Positions 34,592 through 45,426 of a stretch of DNA of 64,000 bases are shown here, piece after piece. This DNA is from Photobacterium sp. GB-56 (lineage in GTDB: Bacteria > Pseudomonadota > Gammaproteobacteria > Enterobacterales > Vibrionaceae): the NCBI RefSeq assembly GCF_003026105.1, contig NZ_PYNW01000010.1, positions 62,001 through 126,000 of the forward strand. Direction: 5' to 3'. Numbering within the stretch: the stretch's first letter is position 1; every line of letters starts with the position of its first letter. Made by a program: the position numbers and the translations under genes. Under the pieces are notes generated by a model. That model was not told where the DNA came from. It saw nothing but the letters and a program-made list of their open reading frames with translations, and ran no database searches.

Positions 34592-35650
34592 ATGGCTTTG
34601 TTTACCACTGCGCCTCAATCTATCTGTATTTTACGGCTATCCGCTATTGGTGATGTGTGTCATGCGATCGCTGTAGTACAAGCCATCCAAAAACATTGGC
34701 CAGAAACCAGTATTACATGGGTAGTGGGCAAAACAGAAGCTCAGCTTGTGGGTACACTGCCTAATGTCAAGGTGGTTATTTTTGATAAAAAAGCAGGCTG
34801 GCAAGGGATCAAGGAAGTTTGGAATACCTTGAAAGATCAAAAGTTTGATGCCTTACTCGACATGCAAGTAGCGCTACGCGCAAGCCTATTATCTTTAGGA
34901 ATTAAAGCACGTTATAAAGTTGGCTTTTCACGCCAAAGAGCCAAAGAGGGACAATGGCTCTTTACGAATAGAAAGCTGCCACAAACAAATGCTTCTCATG
35001 TACTTGATAACTTTGCTGAGTTTGCTCGCTACATAGGCGTACCTTTTACAACTCCAGATTGGCAGATCCCATTATCAAGTGAAGATATGGCCTTTGCTCA
35101 GCAATATACCAACAGACCAACATTGATCATCTCACCGGCTGCTAGTAAAGATGAGCGTAACTGGCTTATAGAGCGCTATGCTGCCGTTGCAGATCATGCC
35201 GTTAGCAAAGGATTAAATGTCATCCTATGTGGTTCACCGACACAACGTGAACAAACGTTAGGTGAGAAGATCATACAACATTGTCATCACCCTATTACTA
35301 ACCTTATTGGTAAAACAAGCCTGATCCAGTTAACCGCATTACTAAAATATGCAACGGTTGTTATCGCTCCCGACTCAGGTCCAGCCCATTTAGCAACCAC
35401 ACAGGGCACTCCAGTGATCGGTTTGTACGGGCATAGTAATCCAACACGCACAGGCCCTTATCTTAGCCAACAATATGTCGTCAGTGTGTATCAACAATTT
35501 GCAGAAAAGCATTATGGCAAACCTGTCTCAGAACTTCCTTGGGGAGCACGAGTGAAAGGCAGTGATATTATGGTTGCAATTTCTGTTGAGGATGTTATCA
35601 CCCAACTTGATACCATCATCGACCCCTTAACTTTGACCCAATCACAGTGA
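34592..35650 (+). CDS. opsX: GT9 heptosyltransferase I (OpsX/WaaC-like)
   Basis: This 352-residue GT9 enzyme probably adds the first heptose to Kdo. Signatures are ILRLSAIGDVCHAIAVVQAI at the start, LLDMQVALRASLLSL, SPAASKDERNWLIERY and VIAPDSGPAHLATTQGTPVIG. It resembles the Haemophilus OpsX type, which uses Kdo phosphate as acceptor, more than E. coli WaaC. That fits the neighbouring kdkA, from which it is divergent by 89 bases. The following GT2 gene starts after seven bases, so they share a transcript. Confidence 0.87.
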   Translation: MALFTTAPQSICILRLSAIGDVCHAIAVVQAIQKHWPETSITWVVGKTEAQLVGTLPNVKVVIFDKKAGWQGIKEVWNTLKDQKFDALLDMQVALRASLLSLGIKARYKVGFSRQRAKEGQWLFTNRKLPQTNASHVLDNFAEFARYIGVPFTTPDWQIPLSSEDMAFAQQYTNRPTLIISPAASKDERNWLIERYAAVADHAVSKGLNVILCGSPTQREQTLGEKIIQHCHHPITNLIGKTSLIQLTALLKYATVVIAPDSGPAHLATTQGTPVIGLYGHSNPTRTGPYLSQQYVVSVYQQFAEKHYGKPVSELPWGARVKGSDIMVAISVEDVITQLDTIIDPLTLTQSQ

Positions 35651-35657
35651 GAAAACA

Positions 35658-36925
<1,268 letters not shown>

Positions 36926-36930
36926 ACATT

Positions 36931-36954
36931 AAAAAAGGCGCTTTATGCGCCTTT
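36931..36954. terminator. Bidirectional terminator between coaD and the UDP-glucuronate epimerase gene
   Basis: AAAGGCGC and GCGCCTTT pair around a five-base loop. On the minus strand a run of T follows at once, and on the plus strand the T run is interrupted, so it serves the minus-strand gene best. Confidence 0.85.
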
Positions 36955-36956
36955 CC

Positions 36957-37961
36957 TTATTTTTTGTAAAACTCGCGATACCAATCAACAAAGGCTTTTA
37001 CACCTTCTTTGACTTTCACTTCAGGCTTATAGCCCGTCGCTTTAAATAAATCGTCTGTATCTGCGTACGTCATGTAAACATCACCCGGTTGCATGTCCAT
37101 GAAGTTTTTCTTCGCTTCAATGCCCAATGCCTCTTCCAACGCTTCAATATAATCCATCAGTTTTACAGGGCTGCCGTGACCGATGTTATACACGCGGTAT
37201 GGGGCAGAGCTGGTTGCTGGTGAGCCAGTTTCTACTGTCCAATCAGCATTGGGCTGTGGGATCACATCCTGAATACGCATCACACCTTCAACGATATCAT
37301 CGATATAAGTGAAATCGCGGCGCATATCGCCATGGTTATACACATCGATCTCTTTACCTTCCATTATCGCATTGGTGAATTTAAACAATGCCATATCTGG
37401 ACGCCCCCATGGGCCATAAACAGTAAAGAAGCGTAAGCCCGTCGTTGGAACACCGTAAAGATGCGAATAGGTATGTGCCATCAACTCATTAGATTTTTTA
37501 GTTGCAGCATAAAGTGAAATGGGATGGTCAACGCTATCTGCCGTATTAAACGGTGTCTTATGATTTAAGCCATACACTGAGCTTGAAGACGCATAAACCA
37601 GATGCTCAACCTTATTATGACGACAACCTTCTAAAATCGTGAGATGTCCCACCAAGTTACTATCAGCATAGGCCAATGGATTATCAATCGAGTAACGTAC
37701 GCCTGCTTGTGCCGCTAAGTGGATAACGCGGTTAAATTGCTGCTCTGCAAATAAGTTAGCAATACCCTCACGATCCGCTAAATCTAATTCGATAAAAGTA
37801 AAACTTGGATGAGCAATACGAGCTAAACGCGCTTGTTTAAGTGATACATCGTAGTAATCATTAAGATTATCGATACCAATGACTTGATGGCCTTGAGCAC
37901 ATAAACGTTCGGTGATTGCACTACCAATAAAACCAGCAACACCAGTGATGAGATATTTCAT
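36957..37961 (-). CDS. UDP-glucuronate 4-epimerase (NAD-dependent)
   Basis: The 334-residue SDR protein has the Rossmann loop GVAGFIGSAI near the N-terminus, the catalytic SLYAATKKSNELMAHTY (Y-x3-K), and RFFTVYGPWGRPDMALFKFT. This last block is typical of UDP-glucuronic acid 4-epimerases (GlcA to GalA), which feed galacturonic acid into LPS core, O-antigen or capsule. A plain UDP-glucose epimerase usually lacks the GRPDMA block. No UDP-glucose dehydrogenase was seen nearby, so its substrate must come from elsewhere in the genome. It lies at the edge of the LPS locus. Confidence 0.85.
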   Translation of the reverse strand: MKYLITGVAGFIGSAITERLCAQGHQVIGIDNLNDYYDVSLKQARLARIAHPSFTFIELDLADREGIANLFAEQQFNRVIHLAAQAGVRYSIDNPLAYADSNLVGHLTILEGCRHNKVEHLVYASSSSVYGLNHKTPFNTADSVDHPISLYAATKKSNELMAHTYSHLYGVPTTGLRFFTVYGPWGRPDMALFKFTNAIMEGKEIDVYNHGDMRRDFTYIDDIVEGVMRIQDVIPQPNADWTVETGSPATSSAPYRVYNIGHGSPVKLMDYIEALEEALGIEAKKNFMDMQPGDVYMTYADTDDLFKATGYKPEVKVKEGVKAFVDWYREFYKK

Positions 37962-38103
37962 TTTTCTATCCTCAATAACGCTTCATTATGCGCTACTCAA
38001 CCTAAATACTGTGGGCATAATACCATTTTAGAACAATCAACAAAGGTTAATCCCAAACCAACTGACTCAATAATAATGATACCTAGGTTAATTATTATCG
38101 AAC

Positions 38104-38913
38104 CTACTTCTGGCAATCACTGCAGAACACTGTCGCGCGTTGACCTATTTTGGCTTCACTTAAAGCCTTACCGCATTTAGGGCAAGGTTTACCTGCTTTA
38201 CCATACACCTGCAGCTCCTGTGCAAAATATCCCGGTTTTCCGTCTGCGTTTTTAAAATCTTTTAATGTCGTACCGCCCTGTTGAATGGCAAAGGCTAATA
38301 CCGATTTGATCTCTGCCACCAGCTTCGTCATACGAGCAAGTGAGATTTTGCCAGCCGCACGTTTAGGGTGAATACCAGCCGCAAACAGAGATTCATTGGC
38401 ATAAATATTACCCACACCAACAACCACATGATTATCCATAATAAATTGTTTTATTGCTGTCCGTTTTCCCTGTGCTTTTTCATGTAGATATTCTACGTTA
38501 AAATCGTCGCTCAGCGGCTCTGGACCCATTTTATCGAGCACAGGGTGTGTTACCCCTTTCTCTTCCCATAACCACGCGCCAAAGCGCCTAGGATCGTTAT
38601 AGCGTAGCACTTCACCACTAGTCAGAACCAAATCAACGTGATCGTGTTTTTCAACCGGGGTTCCGACGGGTAAAACGCGTAAGCTGCCTGACATCCCTAG
38701 ATGCACAATCGCATAACCGACATCCGTTTCTAGTAACAAGTATTTAGCGCGACGTGTCACCCCACGAATCACTTGCCCTTCTATCGCTTTAATCGCTTCA
38801 GGAATAGGCCACCGCAATCGAGGATTACGGATAATAATTTGTTTTACCGTTTGATCGATGACATGAGGAGATATCCCCATTCGACTCACTTCTACTTCTG
38901 GTAATTCAGGCAT
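38104..38913 (-). CDS. mutM: Formamidopyrimidine-DNA glycosylase
   Basis: MutM (Fpg) removes 8-oxoguanine and formamidopyrimidines and cuts the abasic strand. The 269-residue protein starts MPELPEVEV, with the catalytic proline (P2 before, P1 after Met removal) and glutamate. Downstream are the H2TH region ([14 protein letters not shown]), QGGTTLKDF and the C-terminal zinc finger CPKCG ... CSDCQK. The next gene upstream on the same strand codes for a small membrane protein that ends 15 bases before it. Confidence 0.98.
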   Translation of the reverse strand: MPELPEVEVSRMGISPHVIDQTVKQIIIRNPRLRWPIPEAIKAIEGQVIRGVTRRAKYLLLETDVGYAIVHLGMSGSLRVLPVGTPVEKHDHVDLVLTSGEVLRYNDPRRFGAWLWEEKGVTHPVLDKMGPEPLSDDFNVEYLHEKAQGKRTAIKQFIMDNHVVVGVGNIYANESLFAAGIHPKRAAGKISLARMTKLVAEIKSVLAFAIQQGGTTLKDFKNADGKPGYFAQELQVYGKAGKPCPKCGKALSEAKIGQRATVFCSDCQK

Positions 38914-38928
38914 GACTCAATCTCGTTT

Positions 38929-39447
38929 TTATTGGTTATTTGATACAGACGTCGGAAACAGATAATCCGCAGCAACAGACACAGCAACCCATTGTTGACC
39001 ATTATTGAACAACCAAAATTTAGGTAAGGCATAAACCGTTAATCGAATCGGTTCTACTTGTTGCTCCCCCAAAACTTCTATCGTCTGTGGAGGCGGTAAC
39101 TGTAAACTTAACTTTGATATTGTTGCTTCATCCACCACAGTGCCTTGTAGATGTTGCCAACGTTGTATTAACTCACTGGCTGAAATCGATAACTTAGACG
39201 AGCTTTGCCACTGCCCGTTACTTTGCTTAAGCGTAAAATGTGGAAAAACAACCCGCTGAATCAAAAGATCTGGCGAGAGGACAAAAACAGTATTGGGAAT
39301 ATTATTTACTTGCTCGGTTACAGTTTTTGTCACCGCTTCTTTGGGGGTAAATCGTTCGCGAAGTAAATCGGGCAATTTAATTATCGCGATAAAGCACAGC
39401 ACACCAATGATGATAATGTTATTCCAGCCACGTCGAGTTAAGCGCAT
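38929..39447 (-). CDS. Uncharacterised single-pass membrane protein
   Basis: I do not recognise this 172-residue protein. It starts with basic residues and one clear membrane helix (about 9-24, NIIIIGVLCFIAIIK). A predicted soluble part follows that should face the periplasm. This part is rich in beta-type residues and has no enzyme signature; a VFVLSPDLLIQRVVF block and SELIQRWQHLQG are its notable features. Its stop is 15 bases before mutM on the same strand, so they may be co-transcribed. The architecture resembles a small envelope protein or accessory subunit. Confidence 0.65.
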   Translation of the reverse strand: MRLTRRGWNNIIIIGVLCFIAIIKLPDLLRERFTPKEAVTKTVTEQVNNIPNTVFVLSPDLLIQRVVFPHFTLKQSNGQWQSSSKLSISASELIQRWQHLQGTVVDEATISKLSLQLPPPQTIEVLGEQQVEPIRLTVYALPKFWLFNNGQQWVAVSVAADYLFPTSVSNNQ

Positions 39448-39570
39448 TCATCCATTCCTGTCTTATCTTAATGAGAATAAAGATAACACTGGTAAGGTCA
39501 TTGCACCATTGGCAGATAAATAAGTAACAGAAAGGAAGTCAGCGGTGTTAAATAGAAAAGTAATAGATAT

Positions 39571-39597
39571 AAAAAAACCCAGCTAGGCTGGGTTTTT
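39571..39597 (-). terminator. Intrinsic terminator after rpmG
   Basis: AAAAACCCAGC and GCTGGGTTTTT pair around TAG, followed on the minus strand by T. It lies 22 bases after the rpmG stop. Confidence 0.9.
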
Positions 39598-39618
39598 ATC
39601 AAAGATTGATAAAACCAA

Positions 39619-39786
39619 TTACTTGATTTTAGCTTCTTTGTAAAGCACGTGCTGGCGAACTACTGGATCAAATTTCTTGATCTCAAATTTGCCTGGCATG
39701 TTGCGCTTGTTCTTGTCGGTAGTGTAGAAGTGGCCTGTACCAGCAGATGATACTAGACGGATCTTCTCACGAATGCCTTTAGCCAT
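39619..39786 (-). CDS. rpmG: 50S ribosomal protein L33
   Basis: A 55-residue protein begins [20 protein letters not shown] and ends [13 protein letters not shown], matching E. coli L33 in length and almost all residues. The form without the CxxC zinc ribbon is the usual gamma-proteobacterial one. It begins 13 bases after the L28 gene and shares its terminator. Confidence 0.98.
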   Translation of the reverse strand: MAKGIREKIRLVSSAGTGHFYTTDKNKRNMPGKFEIKKFDPVVRQHVLYKEAKIK

Positions 39787-39799
39787 TCTTTAAATCCTC

Positions 39800-40036
39800 T
39801 TAAACGTTCTCGCCGCGAGCACGCATTTCACCAAGAACGACATCAATGCCTTTCTTATCGATGATACGCATGCCTTTCGCAGAAAGGCGTAGTTTAACGA
39901 AGCGTTTTTCGCTTTCTACCCAGAAACGATGAGTTTGCAGGTTCGGCAGAAAACGACGCTTGGTGGCATTACGTGCGTGTGAACGGTTGTTACCCGTTAC
40001 AGGACGCTTACCAGTTACTTGGCATACTCGGGACAT
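39800..40036 (-). CDS. rpmB: 50S ribosomal protein L28
   Basis: The 78-residue product starts [20 protein letters not shown] and has the basic [16 protein letters not shown] segment, matching E. coli L28. The ATG at 40036 was chosen over one five codons upstream because it gives the family length and start. It heads the rpmB-rpmG operon, next to radC and mutM as in E. coli. Confidence 0.98.
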   Translation of the reverse strand: MSRVCQVTGKRPVTGNNRSHARNATKRRFLPNLQTHRFWVESEKRFVKLRLSAKGMRIIDKKGIDVVLGEMRARGENV

Positions 40037-40208
40037 TACTGTCTTCTCCAAATCGTTTCAGCTCGATATCTACTGTAGAAATTCACTGTAAAAATAATTT
40101 TCACAGATAACCACAGCTATCAAAGGTCGCGCATTATACTAAGTCAAAACCAGTTGCTCAAGTCCCGAGCAGATCCTTTCTCACTTTTTTATCGAAAAAT
40201 CGGCTATT

Positions 40209-40883
40209 TTATAGCCAACCACGCTCGGTGAAAGAAACAATCTCTCCATCACCAACAACAAAATGATCCAGAACACGAATATCGACCAAAGCCAGCGAAT
40301 CACTGATTTTGCGCGTTATTCGACGGTCAGCCTGACTAGGTTCAGCGACGCCTGATGGGTGATTATGCGCTAAAATGAGCGCTGCTGCATTAAGTTCTAG
40401 TGATCTTTTTACAACTTCACGTGGATAAACGCTCGCACAATCGATCGTTCCTTCAAATAAAACCTCTCCTGTGATCACTCGGTGCTGGTTATCTAAAAAC
40501 AGGATATAAAAGGCTTCACGCTGTTTATCACGTAATTTTCTCGCTAAATATCGACGGGTATTTTGCGGGCTTGTGAGGACATCATCTTTTTTTAAAGTTT
40601 CTTCTAGATACCGCTCATTCAGTGCTAAAACTGCCTGCAATTGTGCAAATTTTGCCGGTCCCAAACCTTTAACCTGACAAAATATCTGTTTTTCAGCACC
40701 AAGCAGTGCTCGAAGAGATCCAAACTCATCCAGTAAATGGGTCGCTAATTCCAGTGCATTCATTCCTTGAGTACCGGTGCGTAAAAAAATGGCTAATAAT
40801 TCAGCATCGGTTAATGCATCAGAGCCATGAGATAATAATTTTTCTCGCGGTCGCGATGCGGCTGGTAATTGCTTTAATGACAT
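40209..40883 (-). CDS. radC: RadC family protein (JAMM/MPN+ domain)
   Basis: RadC proteins carry a JAB1/MPN metalloprotease-like domain. Their historical link to DNA repair was withdrawn for E. coli, and the actual role is open. The 224-residue protein has an N-terminal helix-hairpin-helix part ([14 protein letters not shown]) and the C-terminal metal site [18 protein letters not shown]. The ATG at 40883 has a GGGAGGG ribosome-binding site just before it. Longer frames have no conserved residues. It is divergent from coaBC. Confidence 0.96.
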   Translation of the reverse strand: MSLKQLPAASRPREKLLSHGSDALTDAELLAIFLRTGTQGMNALELATHLLDEFGSLRALLGAEKQIFCQVKGLGPAKFAQLQAVLALNERYLEETLKKDDVLTSPQNTRRYLARKLRDKQREAFYILFLDNQHRVITGEVLFEGTIDCASVYPREVVKRSLELNAAALILAHNHPSGVAEPSQADRRITRKISDSLALVDIRVLDHFVVGDGEIVSFTERGWL

Positions 40884-41116
40884 AATCCCTCCCATTGATA
40901 TGCCACTAGCAAAACAGCCGACACCATTATCACAACCTAACAAGACGCTTTTTTAGAAAACAGTCACAGCGAAAAAGTAATCAATAAAATATTCAGTACT
41001 CAAAATGCGAGGCATACAACTTCCCATTCAATTCAGAGTTGATCCGAATCGATGATCAAAAATTACTTTGGTGGTATCTTGTTGCCAATTTATAAGCCCA
41101 AGACACAGGCAGACGA

Positions 41117-42331
41117 ATGCAAACACTGGCAGGAAAAAAAATTCTTCTCGGCATTAGCGGCGGTATCGCTGCTTACAAATGTGCAGAGCTCACCCGACGA
41201 CTTATTGAACGTGGGGCGCAAGTGCGCATTGTCATGACCACAGCTGCAAAAGAGTTTATAACCCCACTCACCATGCAAGCCGTGTCAGGCCACCCCATTT
41301 CAGATAGCTTGCTAGATCCTTCCGCAGAAGCGTCCATGGGTCATATTGAATTAGCTAAATGGGCAGATTTAGTCCTCTTAGCACCTGCGACCGCGGATCT
41401 GATTGCTCGAATGAGTGCGGGGATGGGCAATGACTTACTGACAACACTGTGTCTCGCAACCGATGCACCAATCGCTGTTAGCCCTGCGATGAATCAGCAA
41501 ATGTACCGCAATATCGCAACACAAGAGAATATTGCCACCTTACAACGTCGCGGCTGCCGTATTTGGGGACCTGCAAGTGGTGAGCAAGCCTGTGGTGATG
41601 TAGGCCCTGGTCGTATGCTAGAACCCATGCAACTGGTACATTGCTGCGAAGACTTTTTTCAGCCACAAGACCTTAGTGGTCTAAATATTGTGGTAACGGC
41701 AGGTCCTACACGAGAAGCTATTGATCCAGTACGTTATCTAAGTAACTACAGCTCAGGAAAAATGGGCTACGCCATTGCTCAAGCAGCAGCAAAGCGTGGT
41801 GCAAACGTCACCCTAATCAGTGGCCCAGTAAATTTAACCACACCTGATGGTGTAACGCGTATTAATGTCAGTAGTGCCCAAGAGATGCACCAAGCGGCAC
41901 TTGAACATGCCGTTAATCACCACATTTTTATTGCTTGTGCTGCCGTTGCAGATTTCCGTCCAGCTCATCTCGCAACTCAAAAGATGAAAAAACAAGACGG
42001 CAATGATGAGATGGTGATTCAGTTAGTGAAAAACCCTGATATTGTTGCCAGCGTAGCGGCCTTAACAGAAAACCGCCCATTTACGGTCGGGTTTGCAGCA
42101 GAGACACAAGATGTTGAGCAATATGCACGTGGTAAACTGGCAAAGAAAAACCTTGATATGATTTGCGCCAACGATGTGTCGGTACAAGACCAAGGCTTTA
42201 ATAGTGATAACAACGCGCTACACCTTTACTGGTCTAACGGTGATAAAGCACTACCTCTTGCTGCCAAATCAGAGCTTGGGCTGCAATTAGTCAATGAAAT
42301 TATTAACCTTTACCAACAAGCGAAACAATAG
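41117..42331 (+). CDS. coaBC: Bifunctional phosphopantothenoylcysteine decarboxylase / ligase
   Basis: CoaBC (Dfp) joins phosphopantothenate to cysteine with CTP, then decarboxylates the product to 4'-phosphopantetheine. The 404-residue protein has an N-terminal flavin-binding CoaC half ([35 protein letters not shown] with the active cysteine). The C-terminal CoaB half starts about residue 190 ([42 protein letters not shown]). It starts the coaBC-dut operon. coaD, the next enzyme, is about 5 kb away in this window. Confidence 0.98.
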   Translation: MQTLAGKKILLGISGGIAAYKCAELTRRLIERGAQVRIVMTTAAKEFITPLTMQAVSGHPISDSLLDPSAEASMGHIELAKWADLVLLAPATADLIARMSAGMGNDLLTTLCLATDAPIAVSPAMNQQMYRNIATQENIATLQRRGCRIWGPASGEQACGDVGPGRMLEPMQLVHCCEDFFQPQDLSGLNIVVTAGPTREAIDPVRYLSNYSSGKMGYAIAQAAAKRGANVTLISGPVNLTTPDGVTRINVSSAQEMHQAALEHAVNHHIFIACAAVADFRPAHLATQKMKKQDGNDEMVIQLVKNPDIVASVAALTENRPFTVGFAAETQDVEQYARGKLAKKNLDMICANDVSVQDQGFNSDNNALHLYWSNGDKALPLAAKSELGLQLVNEIINLYQQAKQ

Positions 42332-42339
42332 AGCAAAAT

Positions 42340-42795
42340 ATGAATAGTATTGATCTGAAGATTCTTGACCCACGAGTTGGCAATGAATTCCCACTCCCAG
42401 CGTATGCAACCGAAGGTTCTGCTGGTTTAGATTTACGCGCTTGTTTAGATGAAGCATTAACCGTCGCACCGGGTGAGACCCATCTTGTACCAACAGGTCT
42501 TGCGATCCATATTGGCGATTCAAATCTTGCGGCAACCATCCTGCCTCGCTCAGGCCTTGGCCATAAGCACGGCATTGTTTTGGGAAATCTTGTTGGCCTT
42601 ATCGACTCTGATTACCAAGGTCAATTAATGGTGTCGGTGTGGAACCGAGGTGAAACCACATTTACTATTGAACCAGGTGATCGTATTGCTCAATTGGTTT
42701 TCTTACCTGTGGTACAAGCGCAGTTTAATATCGTTGAAAATTTTAATAGCACAGATCGTGGCGAAGGTGGTTTTGGTCATTCAGGCCGTAGCTAA
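42340..42795 (+). CDS. dut: Deoxyuridine 5'-triphosphate nucleotidohydrolase
   Basis: Dut hydrolyses dUTP to dUMP, which prevents uracil incorporation and provides the dTMP precursor. The 151-residue homotrimer shows the five motifs: [39 protein letters not shown] (catalytic aspartate), [11 protein letters not shown] and [11 protein letters not shown]. It starts eight bases after coaBC, the standard order. Confidence 0.98.
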   Translation: MNSIDLKILDPRVGNEFPLPAYATEGSAGLDLRACLDEALTVAPGETHLVPTGLAIHIGDSNLAATILPRSGLGHKHGIVLGNLVGLIDSDYQGQLMVSVWNRGETTFTIEPGDRIAQLVFLPVVQAQFNIVENFNSTDRGEGGFGHSGRS

Positions 42796-42878
42796 TCGCT
42801 ATTGATGTTAAAAAAGCGTGATCTAATTAGCCATGTATTATCAATTTTGATGATAAAATAAAGGCAACATATTAAAGC

Positions 42879-42912
42879 AAAGCGCAACCTCTTCAGCTTG
42901 CGCTTTTTTTGC
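42879..42912 (+). terminator. Intrinsic terminator after coaBC-dut
   Basis: AAAGCGCAA and TTGCGCTTT pair around a 10-base loop, followed by a T run. It ends the operon before slmA. Confidence 0.88.
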
Positions 42913-43028
42913 GAATAAAAATACGTACATTTCGATTGCGCTACTTTTCACAACGCCAAGGCATCGCTAAGATAGGCGGGTTTCATACTGTCCATGGACA
43001 GTCTCATTTTGTAAAGGAACGATAATTC

Positions 43029-43619
43029 ATGGCAGGCACCAAAAAGAACAATCGCCGCGAGGAAATACTTCAGTGCTTAGCGCATATGCTGGAGTCCAAC
43101 CAAGGCAGTCAACGCATCACGACCAAAATGCTAGCCGCGAATGTTGGAGTTTCAGAAGCTGCACTCTACCGCCACTTCCCAAGCAAAGCGCGTATGTTTG
43201 AAGGGTTAATTGAATTTATTGAAGATTCAATTACCACGCGTATTAACCGCATTTTAGATGATGAAAAAGATACACTGAACCGTTTACGTATGGTGATGCA
43301 GTTCATCCTCATGTTTGCTGAGCGTAACCCAGGTTTAACTCGTATCATGACTGGCCATGCTCTGATGTTTGAACAAGATCGTCTTCAATCTCGTATTAAT
43401 CAACTGTTCGAACGTGTTGAATCGCAACTTCGCCAGATCTTAAAAGAGCGTAAAATTCGTGAGGGTAAAGGCTTTCCTGTTGATGAGTCAGTTTTAGCAG
43501 CACAACTTCTAGGTCAAGTAGAAGGCAGTTTAAACCGCTATGTTCGCTCTAACTTCAAATACAAGCCAACGGCAAACTTTGATGAATACTGGGAGCTATT
43601 AAGTGCGCAATTAGGCTAA
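43029..43619 (+). CDS. slmA: Nucleoid occlusion factor SlmA
   Basis: SlmA is a TetR-fold protein that binds palindromes spread over the chromosome and, when bound, breaks up FtsZ polymers near DNA. The 196-residue protein has the helix-turn-helix [19 protein letters not shown] at about 32-50, and the [19 protein letters not shown] and [17 protein letters not shown] segments of the effector domain. It lies between dut and pyrE, as in E. coli and Vibrio. A candidate operator-like site occurs inside waaA in this window. Confidence 0.97.
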   Translation: MAGTKKNNRREEILQCLAHMLESNQGSQRITTKMLAANVGVSEAALYRHFPSKARMFEGLIEFIEDSITTRINRILDDEKDTLNRLRMVMQFILMFAERNPGLTRIMTGHALMFEQDRLQSRINQLFERVESQLRQILKERKIREGKGFPVDESVLAAQLLGQVEGSLNRYVRSNFKYKPTANFDEYWELLSAQLG

Positions 43620-43637
43620 TACTTAGTTGACGGACAC

Positions 43638-43669
43638 AAAAAAGCGAGAGCCTCAGCCCTCGCTTTTTT
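43638..43669. terminator. Bidirectional terminator between slmA and pyrE
   Basis: AAAAAAGCGAG and CTCGCTTTTTT pair around a 10-base loop, with A and T tracts on the two sides. Confidence 0.88.
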
Positions 43670-43695
43670 ATTATCTCTTTTTTCTTAAGCCGTAC

Positions 43696-44337
43696 TTATA
43701 CACCATACTCGGCACGGTACGCTTTTACCGCTTCAAGATGTTGTTCCATGCCTGCTTGCTCAGAAAGGTAGGTCACCACATCGCCTAGCGAGACAATTGA
43801 AATAACCGCACAACCAAAGTCACGTTCAACTTCTTGAATCGCAGATAATTCACCTTGGCCTTTTTCTTGACGATCAATCGCCACTAAAACGCCAGCTAAA
43901 TCTGCGCCATTCGCTTTAATGATTTCCATTGACTCACGAATCGCCGTACCTGCCGTGATCACATCATCAACTAACATAATACGACCGTCTAGTGCGCTGC
44001 CGACTAAATTGCCACCTTCACCATGATTTTTTGCTTCTTTACGGTTAAAGCAATATGGCGTATCAACATCATGGTGATCAGCAAGGGCAACTGCCGTTGT
44101 GGTTGCAATCGGGATCCCTTTATACGCTGGGCCAAACAACACATCAAATTCAATCTTGGCATCAACCAAAGCTTCAGCATAAAAACGACCAAGACGTGCT
44201 AAATCACGACCGGTATTAAATAAGCCAGCATTAAAGAAGTACGGACTCTTACGACCTGACTTCAATGTGAACTCACCAAATTTTAATACACCTTTCTCTA
44301 GGGCAAATTCAATAAACTGACGCTGATATGCTTTCAT
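43696..44337 (-). CDS. pyrE: Orotate phosphoribosyltransferase
   Basis: PyrE joins orotate and PRPP to make orotidine 5'-phosphate in pyrimidine synthesis. The 213-residue protein has the PRPP-binding motif [16 protein letters not shown], the [16 protein letters not shown] segment and the [13 protein letters not shown] flexible loop with its catalytic lysine. It lies downstream of rph on the same strand, with an attenuator-like hairpin in the 145-base gap. Confidence 0.98.
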   Translation of the reverse strand: MKAYQRQFIEFALEKGVLKFGEFTLKSGRKSPYFFNAGLFNTGRDLARLGRFYAEALVDAKIEFDVLFGPAYKGIPIATTTAVALADHHDVDTPYCFNRKEAKNHGEGGNLVGSALDGRIMLVDDVITAGTAIRESMEIIKANGADLAGVLVAIDRQEKGQGELSAIQEVERDFGCAVISIVSLGDVVTYLSEQAGMEQHLEAVKAYRAEYGV

Positions 44338-44447
44338 TGTGTCTCCTTAAACTACTTCTCTGTGTTTTAACAATGTACCTGTTACCTAACACTCATCAGG
44401 TAACAACTAAAACCAACAAGTACTCCACTTGATATTCAGTTTTAGCT

Positions 44448-44478
44448 AAAAAAAAGCGGCTCCCAATAGGAACCGCTT
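44448..44478 (-). terminator. Terminator/attenuator between rph and pyrE
   Basis: On the minus strand AAGCGGTTCC, a loop, GGGAGCCGCTT and eight T form a terminator that begins only five bases after the rph stop codon. A ribosome at the end of rph would mask the hairpin, the arrangement known for UTP-sensitive attenuation of E. coli pyrE. Confidence 0.8.
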
Positions 44479-44482
44479 AATA

Positions 44483-45199
44483 TCAATTTGCTAACGCTTG
44501 CTTCTGCATCGAAATAATATCGGTTATACCGTCTTTCGCCAGAGCCAGCATTGCCAGTAATTCTTCATGGCTAAAGGCTTCACCCTCGGCAGTACCTTGG
44601 ATTTCAATCATCTTGCCTTCTTCTGTCATCACCACATTCATGTCGGTTTCAGCCGCTGAATCTTCAAGATATTCCAAATCGCAAATAGGTTCGCCTTTAT
44701 AGATACCCACAGATACCGCAGCGACCATACCTTTCAGTGGGCTTTTCTTAATCATGCCTTTTTCTAGCATGTAATTAATTGCATCAACCAGTGCCACCAT
44801 CGCACCGGTAATAGATGCGGTACGTGTGCCACCATCAGCCTGAATAACATCACAGTCAACGGTGATCATCTGCTCGCCTAATACTTTTAAATCAACCGCA
44901 GCACGCAAGCTACGTGCAATAAGACGTTGGATTTCCATCGTACGTCCACCTTGCTTGCCACTCGCAGCTTCTCGACGGTTACGCGTATGCGTAGCACGAG
45001 GTAACATGCCATATTCAGCCGTCACCCAACCTTGGCCTTTGCCTTTTAACCAGCGCGGAACATTTTCTTCTACACTCGCGGTACAAATAACCTTGGTATT
45101 ACCAAACTCAACCAGTACTGAACCTTCAGCATGGGCTGTATATTGGCGAGTAATAGTGATTGGACGAACTTGAGTCGCACTTCTTCCGCTTGGACGCAT
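44483..45199 (-). CDS. rph: Ribonuclease PH
   Basis: RNase PH is a phosphate-dependent 3' exoribonuclease that trims tRNA precursors and works as a hexamer. The 238-residue protein has [35 protein letters not shown] (phosphate site) and [18 protein letters not shown] (metal site). The ATG at 45199 gives the family start; the 40-codon upstream extension is unrelated and basic. Unlike the K-12 allele of E. coli, this gene looks intact. It is divergent from yicC. Confidence 0.98.
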   Translation of the reverse strand: MRPSGRSATQVRPITITRQYTAHAEGSVLVEFGNTKVICTASVEENVPRWLKGKGQGWVTAEYGMLPRATHTRNRREAASGKQGGRTMEIQRLIARSLRAAVDLKVLGEQMITVDCDVIQADGGTRTASITGAMVALVDAINYMLEKGMIKKSPLKGMVAAVSVGIYKGEPICDLEYLEDSAAETDMNVVMTEEGKMIEIQGTAEGEAFSHEELLAMLALAKDGITDIISMQKQALAN

Positions 45200-45426
45200 C
45201 GGGATTTCCCTTTGGCTGGATGATATTAACCGGCGATTATAGCGATAACTCAATCTCAGTGCACGAGAAAACGATAACGTAAGCTGACAAACAGTAGCCC
45301 CTTGAGGCCAATATCGCATATAATCTCAACACCCGGTAACGACGCACCTGTTATGAATAATTAAGACTTATCGTGGGTAACGGTAAGTTAGTCGTCGCAC
45401 CATTCTCAACTAAAAGGCCAAAAGCC

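Noticed and set aside
38066..38100. AT-rich imperfect palindrome around CCTAGG upstream of the UDP-glucuronate epimerase gene and after mutM
   Set aside because: Pairing is irregular and mostly A-T; it may be chance in an AT-rich gap.
45200..45319. 40-codon upstream extension of RNase PH
   Set aside because: The extension is outside the conserved protein; the start at 45199 gives the usual 238 residues.
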